Part shown: positions 7,500-9,911 of the stretch, piece after piece
Position numbering within the stretch: the first letter of the stretch is position 1
Layout: every line of letters begins with the position of its first letter
Origin: Clostridiales bacterium
Lineage (GTDB): Bacteria; Bacillota; Clostridia; Oscillospirales; Acutalibacteraceae
Assembly (NCBI GenBank): GCA_012728445.1
Contig: JAAYFA010000045.1
Location: 1 to 9,911 of the forward strand
Reading direction: 5' to 3'
DNA: 9,911 nucleotides
Position numbers and translations under genes: made by a program
The notes under the pieces: generated by a model
Seen by the model: only the letters and a program-made list of their open reading frames with translations
The model's database searches: none
Told to the model about the DNA's origin: nothing

Positions 7500-7537
7500 A
7501 AAAATAATCCTAAAATTCCAACTTTATTATCCATTTA

Positions 7538-7566
7538 AATATACCCTAATGTCCCCGTTTTGTCAA
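7538..7566 (-). promoter_or_regulatory. Near-consensus housekeeping promoter for the dockerin gene run
   Basis: On the minus strand the -35 box is TTGACA (7561-7566, perfect) and the -10 box is TATATT (7538-7543), separated by exactly 17 nt, with an AT-rich region downstream. The predicted start is near 7531. It points at the 1399-aa gene and could drive the whole run of four genes. Confidence 0.75.
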
Positions 7567-7682
7567 TGTATTTAAAAAATCATTTGATATTTTAGTCGTT
7601 TTCAACAAAGATAGCCGTGCATTTTTGTCCACAATAAATAGTTAACCAACTGTCTTTGGCATTGTAACTCTTTTCTACCTTA

Positions 7683-7710
7683 ATCATACCACAATTCAGT
7701 TAAAAATCAA
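7683..7710 (-). promoter_or_regulatory. Second upstream promoter candidate, extended -10 type
   Basis: On the minus strand TTGATT (7705-7710) and TATGAT (7683-7688) are 16 nt apart, and the -10 is preceded by TGG, which gives an extended -10 (TGnTATGAT). Transcripts would start near 7676 and run through the stronger promoter at 7538-7566. No gene lies between them, so the two may act in tandem. Apart from these promoters I see nothing in 7567-7796 except two short hairpins (7728-7743 and about 7759-7772). Confidence 0.45.
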
Positions 7711-7796
7711 GTTTTTTGCCGCTGTTTGCGAAAGCGTTTTCGCCTGTTTTCTGCGGATTTTGCCCGAGCAAATACGCCTATTATATATTGTATAGG

Positions 7797-7988
7797 AAAA
7801 AGGTGTTTTAAGACAAAATTAATCTTGCAAGCACGACGGCTTTACAGCCATTTCAAGCGATTGCTTGGTGACGATTGTTTATCGCTTGTTGAAAGTCAAT
7901 CCATCCGGGGTTTTAAAAGATTTTGTTTGACAAGCCTTTGAGGCGTAAAGCCGTTTCACCTTACAAGACTTTTTAATAAAACACCTCG
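7797..7988 (-). ncRNA. Candidate structured non-coding RNA with multi-helix fold and terminal U run
   Basis: Nested complementary arms close the element: AGGTGTTTTA (7801-7810) with 7977-7986, 10 bp; tcttgcaag (7823-7831) with 7960-7968, 9 bp; ACGGCTTTAC (7836-7845) with 7945-7954, 10 bp. Inside are a GCCT/AGGC hairpin with a 3-nt loop (7934-7944), a GTCAA/TTGAC pairing (7895-7899 with 7927-7931) and an 8-bp hairpin (7854-7861 with 7881-7888). The one imperfect base in the second stem is a G-U pair when transcribed from the minus strand but an A-C mismatch from the plus strand, which favours the minus strand. There the 3' arm is followed at once by five T (7797-7801), as in a terminator. A weak -10 (TACACT, 7995-8000) precedes it, without a good -35. 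I do not recognise the family; 6S-like or another orphan RNA is possible, and a fold-back mobile element is the alternative. Confidence 0.5.
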
Positions 7989-8045
7989 TTAATCAGTGTA
8001 AAGCCTTATTGTGGCAGATAAGAGCAATAATTAACATTTTTTACC

Positions 8046-8076
8046 TTGACATTAATTCTGATTTGTGGCGTAATTA
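8046..8076 (+). promoter_or_regulatory. Possible promoter of the aldehyde dehydrogenase gene
   Basis: A perfect -35 hexamer TTGACA (8046-8051) points toward the dehydrogenase gene. The nearest -10-like sequence, TAATTA (8071-8076), is 19 nt away, longer than ideal. An AAGGAG at 8080-8085 lies downstream but has no convincing gene after it (the ATG at 8098 gives only 13 codons). The rest of 7989-8178 shows only a short hairpin (CTTAT/ATAAG, near 8005-8022). Confidence 0.35.
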
Positions 8077-8178
8077 TATAAGGAGTATAGATTTTGGATG
8101 CCGGACACCCTATTTTCTCTTGATTCCCTGCTTTTATGACGGATTTAAAATAAAAATAGTATATGGAGTGAACAATTG

Positions 8179-9696
8179 ATGGAACAAGTAACAAAGCTAA
8201 AGTATTTTGCCGCCGGCGAATGGCACGAATCAAAAACCAAGAAGTACATGGACGTATTTAACCCTAGCACGGGAGAGGTACTTGCCCAAACCCCCTGCTG
8301 TACCGTACAGGAGGTTGAGGAAGCGATTGCTGCGGCAAAAAAAGCGTTTGTAGGCTGGTCACAAACACCTGTGTTCAAGCGCGTGCAGGTGCTGTATAAA
8401 TTCCGTGACTTGGTTGAGAAACACATGGACGAACTGACGGATATAGTGGCACGCGAGCATGGAAAAAATTTAGCGGAAGCGCGGGGCGATATCCTCAAGG
8501 GGAAGGAGCCGGTCGAGTTTGCCTGTTCCGCGCCTTCTTTGATGCTGGGCGAAAGCCTGATGGACACCTCCACGGGATACGATACCGTGCTTTACAAAGA
8601 GTCGGTTGGCGTGTTTGCCGGTATTGTGCCGTTCAACTTCCCCGGTATGATACCCATGGGCTGGATGGCGCCATTATGTATTGCTACGGGCAATACAATG
8701 GTTATTAAGGCGGCCTCCATGACACCGATGACTGCCATGCGCCTCACGGAGCTTTGGCACGAAGCCGGTTTGCCGGCGGGCGTGCTCAACATTTTGACCT
8801 GTTCGCGCAGCGAGGCTGAAATTTTTCTGACGCATCCGGACATTAAAGGCGTCAGCTTTGTCGGCTCAACCGCAGTCGGTCTGCACATTTATTCCACTGC
8901 AGCCGCCAACGGCAAAAGAGTGCAAGCTCTTTGTGAGGCGAAAAACCATGGACTGGTGCTTGAAGATGCCGCGCTTGAGCGCAGTGCAAGGGGTATTATT
9001 AACTCCGCATTTGGCTGCGCGGGCGAGCGCTGCATGGCTTTGCCGGTTATTGTCGCACAGGAGAGCATAGCAGACCATCTTGTTTATTTGCTCAAGAAGT
9101 TTGCCAAAGAGCTTAAAATGGGCCCCGCCTACGATAAAACAACGGACCTTGGTCCAACCGTCACCGCCGAGCACAGAAAATCCGTTATTAAATGGATTGA
9201 AAAAGGAATTGAAGAAGGCGCGGAGCTTGTGCTGGACGGCAGAGATGCAACCGTAGAGGGCTTTGAGAACGGTTTCTACCTCGGCCCGACCATTTTTGAC
9301 CACGTAACACCGGAGATGAGCATTGGCAATAAGGAAATCTTCGGTCCGGTACTTTGCATCAAAAGGGTGAAGACCTTTGAAGAAGGCCTTGAACTGATGA
9401 ATAAAAGCGAATTCGGGAACGGGTCGGTTATTTTTACGCAAAGCGGTTATTATGCAAGAGAGTTTTCAAAACACACACAGGCCGGCATGGTCGGCGTCAA
9501 TGTCGGTATCCCCGTCCCCGTGGGTATTTTACCGTTTACGGGGCATAAAAACTCATTTTTCGGCGACCTTCACGCCCTGGGCAAAGACGGCGTAAGATTT
9601 TTTACAGAAACCAAGACCGTAACCACCCGCTGGTTTGATGAAGAAGAAATGAAAGCGGACAAGGTGGATACGTGGGATGGGTCTGTGGGAGGCTGA
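8179..9696 (+). CDS. mmsA/iolA-like: CoA-acylating methylmalonate-semialdehyde dehydrogenase family protein (505 aa)
   Basis: The start is ATG at 8179, 10 nt after GGAG (8165-8168); a TTG one codon earlier is possible but weaker. The protein is a full-length aldehyde dehydrogenase of the MmsA/IolA group. It shows PFNFPGMIPM (151-160), a cofactor-site segment GNTMVIK ending at K177, FVGST (227-231), AKNHG (254-258), the active-site segment GERCMA with catalytic C285, EIFGPVL, and the C-terminal SFFGDLHALGKDGVRFFTE. The family oxidises methylmalonate or malonate semialdehyde with NAD and CoA to propionyl- or acetyl-CoA in valine or myo-inositol breakdown, in the cytoplasm. Asn at 256, where hydrolytic members have their general-base Glu region, fits the CoA-dependent group. 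GERC and CEAKNH differ slightly from the common GQRC and GAKNH. No inositol or valine gene is visible beside it, so the exact substrate is uncertain. Confidence 0.9.
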   Translation: MEQVTKLKYFAAGEWHESKTKKYMDVFNPSTGEVLAQTPCCTVQEVEEAIAAAKKAFVGWSQTPVFKRVQVLYKFRDLVEKHMDELTDIVAREHGKNLAEARGDILKGKEPVEFACSAPSLMLGESLMDTSTGYDTVLYKESVGVFAGIVPFNFPGMIPMGWMAPLCIATGNTMVIKAASMTPMTAMRLTELWHEAGLPAGVLNILTCSRSEAEIFLTHPDIKGVSFVGSTAVGLHIYSTAAANGKRVQALCEAKNHGLVLEDAALERSARGIINSAFGCAGERCMALPVIVAQESIADHLVYLLKKFAKELKMGPAYDKTTDLGPTVTAEHRKSVIKWIEKGIEEGAELVLDGRDATVEGFENGFYLGPTIFDHVTPEMSIGNKEIFGPVLCIKRVKTFEEGLELMNKSEFGNGSVIFTQSGYYAREFSKHTQAGMVGVNVGIPVPVGILPFTGHKNSFFGDLHALGKDGVRFFTETKTVTTRWFDEEEMKADKVDTWDGSVGG

Positions 9697-9700
9697 GTGG

Positions 9701-9810
9701 AGAAGCAATAGTGGGGCGATTGAGAAGCAATAGTGGGGCGATTGCGAAGCAATAGTGGGGCGATTGCGAAGCAATAGAGAAGCAATAGAGAAGCAGTAGA
9801 GAAGCAATGG
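9701..9810 (+). repeat. Ten tandem 11-nt units directly after the dehydrogenase gene
   Basis: The stretch divides exactly into ten 11-mers. The first six alternate (a/c)gaagcaatag and tggggcgattg, so the first 66 nt are three near-identical 22-nt units; the last four are variants of agaagcaatag. Two junctions create perfect ATTGC-GAA-GCAAT hairpins (9741-9753 and 9763-9775). The array begins 5 nt after the TGA stop. The period is not a multiple of three and there are no unique spacers, so it is neither a coding repeat nor a CRISPR array. Confidence 0.85.
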
Positions 9811-9870
9811 GAGAACGACGCAGGAACAAGAACGAAGAAGGTGAATACGCCCTACGTCCCCCCATTGCTT
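9802..9870. repeat. Extended inverted repeat joining the two 11-nt arrays
   Basis: AAGCAATGGG (9802-9811) is perfectly complementary to CCCATTGCTT (9861-9870). Inside it, gacgcagg (9817-9824) pairs with cctacgtc (9851-9858) with one imperfect position that becomes a G-U pair on a minus-strand transcript. The loop is 26 nt. The whole forms a stem-loop of about 18 paired bases at the hinge between the two arrays. Confidence 0.6.
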
Positions 9871-9904
9871 TCCCATCGCTTTCCCATCGCTTTCCCACCG
9901 CTTT
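9861..9904 (-). repeat. Four 11-nt units in inverted orientation
   Basis: The units cccattgcttt, cccatcgcttt (twice) and cccaccgcttt lie head to tail. Their reverse complement, aaagcgatggg, resembles the agaagcaatgg unit of the array at 9701-9810, with the same 11-nt period. The array decays or ends at about 9905, close to the window edge. Confidence 0.8.
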
Positions 9905-9911
9905 CCAAACG

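Larger units (their letters stand above)
7182..7531 (-). promoter_or_regulatory. Long structured 5' leader of the 1399-aa dockerin gene
   Basis: If transcription begins about 7 nt after the -10 box at 7538-7543, the message has about 350 untranslated nucleotides before its TTG start, far more than a ribosome binding site needs. The leader holds a short palindromic hairpin, a bipartite stem with an inner hairpin, and a 10-bp stem with a 28-nt loop near the ribosome binding site, each listed separately. It also contains an open frame of 34 codons (7327-7431, ATG to TAG, beginning MNLLFRFSVGN) without a visible ribosome binding site. I do not recognise a known riboswitch consensus. Post-transcriptional control of the secreted gene is inferred from the layout. 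Confidence 0.5.

Noticed and set aside
7726..7941. 71-codon plus-strand open frame
   Set aside because: It begins with a non-ATG codon, has no ribosome binding site and lies across the paired arms of the candidate RNA element; no protein features.
8098..8139. 13-codon leader peptide (MPDTLFSLDSLLL) after AAGGAG
   Set aside because: It is very short, the spacing is long and no attenuator structure follows; likely chance.
8176..8178. TTG as start of the dehydrogenase
   Set aside because: The adjacent ATG at 8179 is a better codon with acceptable spacing from GGAG; the difference is only one residue.
8592..9441. Minus-strand open frames inside the dehydrogenase gene
   Set aside because: They are shadows of a strongly conserved full-length coding sequence on the plus strand.
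9701..9810. CRISPR array
   Set aside because: The units are contiguous 11- or 22-nt repeats without unique spacers, and no cas genes are present.
9553..9898. Three overlapping minus-strand open frames rich in Leu/Ser/Ile
   Set aside because: They are translations of the 11-nt repeat array, open in all three frames because the units lack stops, and they overlap the 3' end of the dehydrogenase gene.

Overview
The window looks like a chromosomal segment of a Gram-positive Clostridia-type bacterium, most plausibly an Oscillospiraceae/Ruminococcaceae relative. The support is AGGAGG-type ribosome binding sites, a TTG start, Sec signal peptides on four consecutive genes, type I dockerins, an InlB/Listeria-Bacteroides repeat and FIVAR domains. 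The taxonomic call is inference from these gene families; there is no marker gene.

Positions 1-7181 hold four genes on the minus strand, transcribed from right to left with gaps of 85, 82 and 126 bp. In order of transcription they are a 1399-aa secreted protein (2982-7181), a 358-aa secreted protein (1820-2896), a 372-aa secreted protein (619-1737) and the first 164 codons of a secreted cohesin-domain protein that runs off the left edge (1-492). The first three each end in a type I dockerin with two calcium loops; the fourth carries the matching kind of receptor domain. Together they look like part of an extracellular cohesin-dockerin assembly, but no catalytic CAZyme domain is visible. Two of the dockerin proteins also carry an N-terminal cohesin-like fold. 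The dockerins fall into two sequence classes.

Positions 7182-8178 form a roughly 1-kb gap between divergent genes. It contains a near-consensus minus-strand promoter (TTGACA, 17 nt, TATATT), a second promoter further upstream, and a leader of about 350 nt in front of the 1399-aa gene with three strong secondary structures and a 34-codon open frame. It also contains a separate multi-helix element (about 7797-7988) that reads best as a minus-strand structured RNA: three nested closing stems, three inner hairpins and a terminal U run.

Positions 8179-9696 encode, on the plus strand, a CoA-acylating methylmalonate-semialdehyde dehydrogenase-type enzyme. Nothing ties it to the cohesin-dockerin genes. 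Immediately after its stop codon lie ten head-to-tail 11-nt units (9701-9810), a 69-bp inverted repeat (9802-9870) and four 11-nt units in the opposite orientation (9861-9904), a compact repeat element of unknown role.
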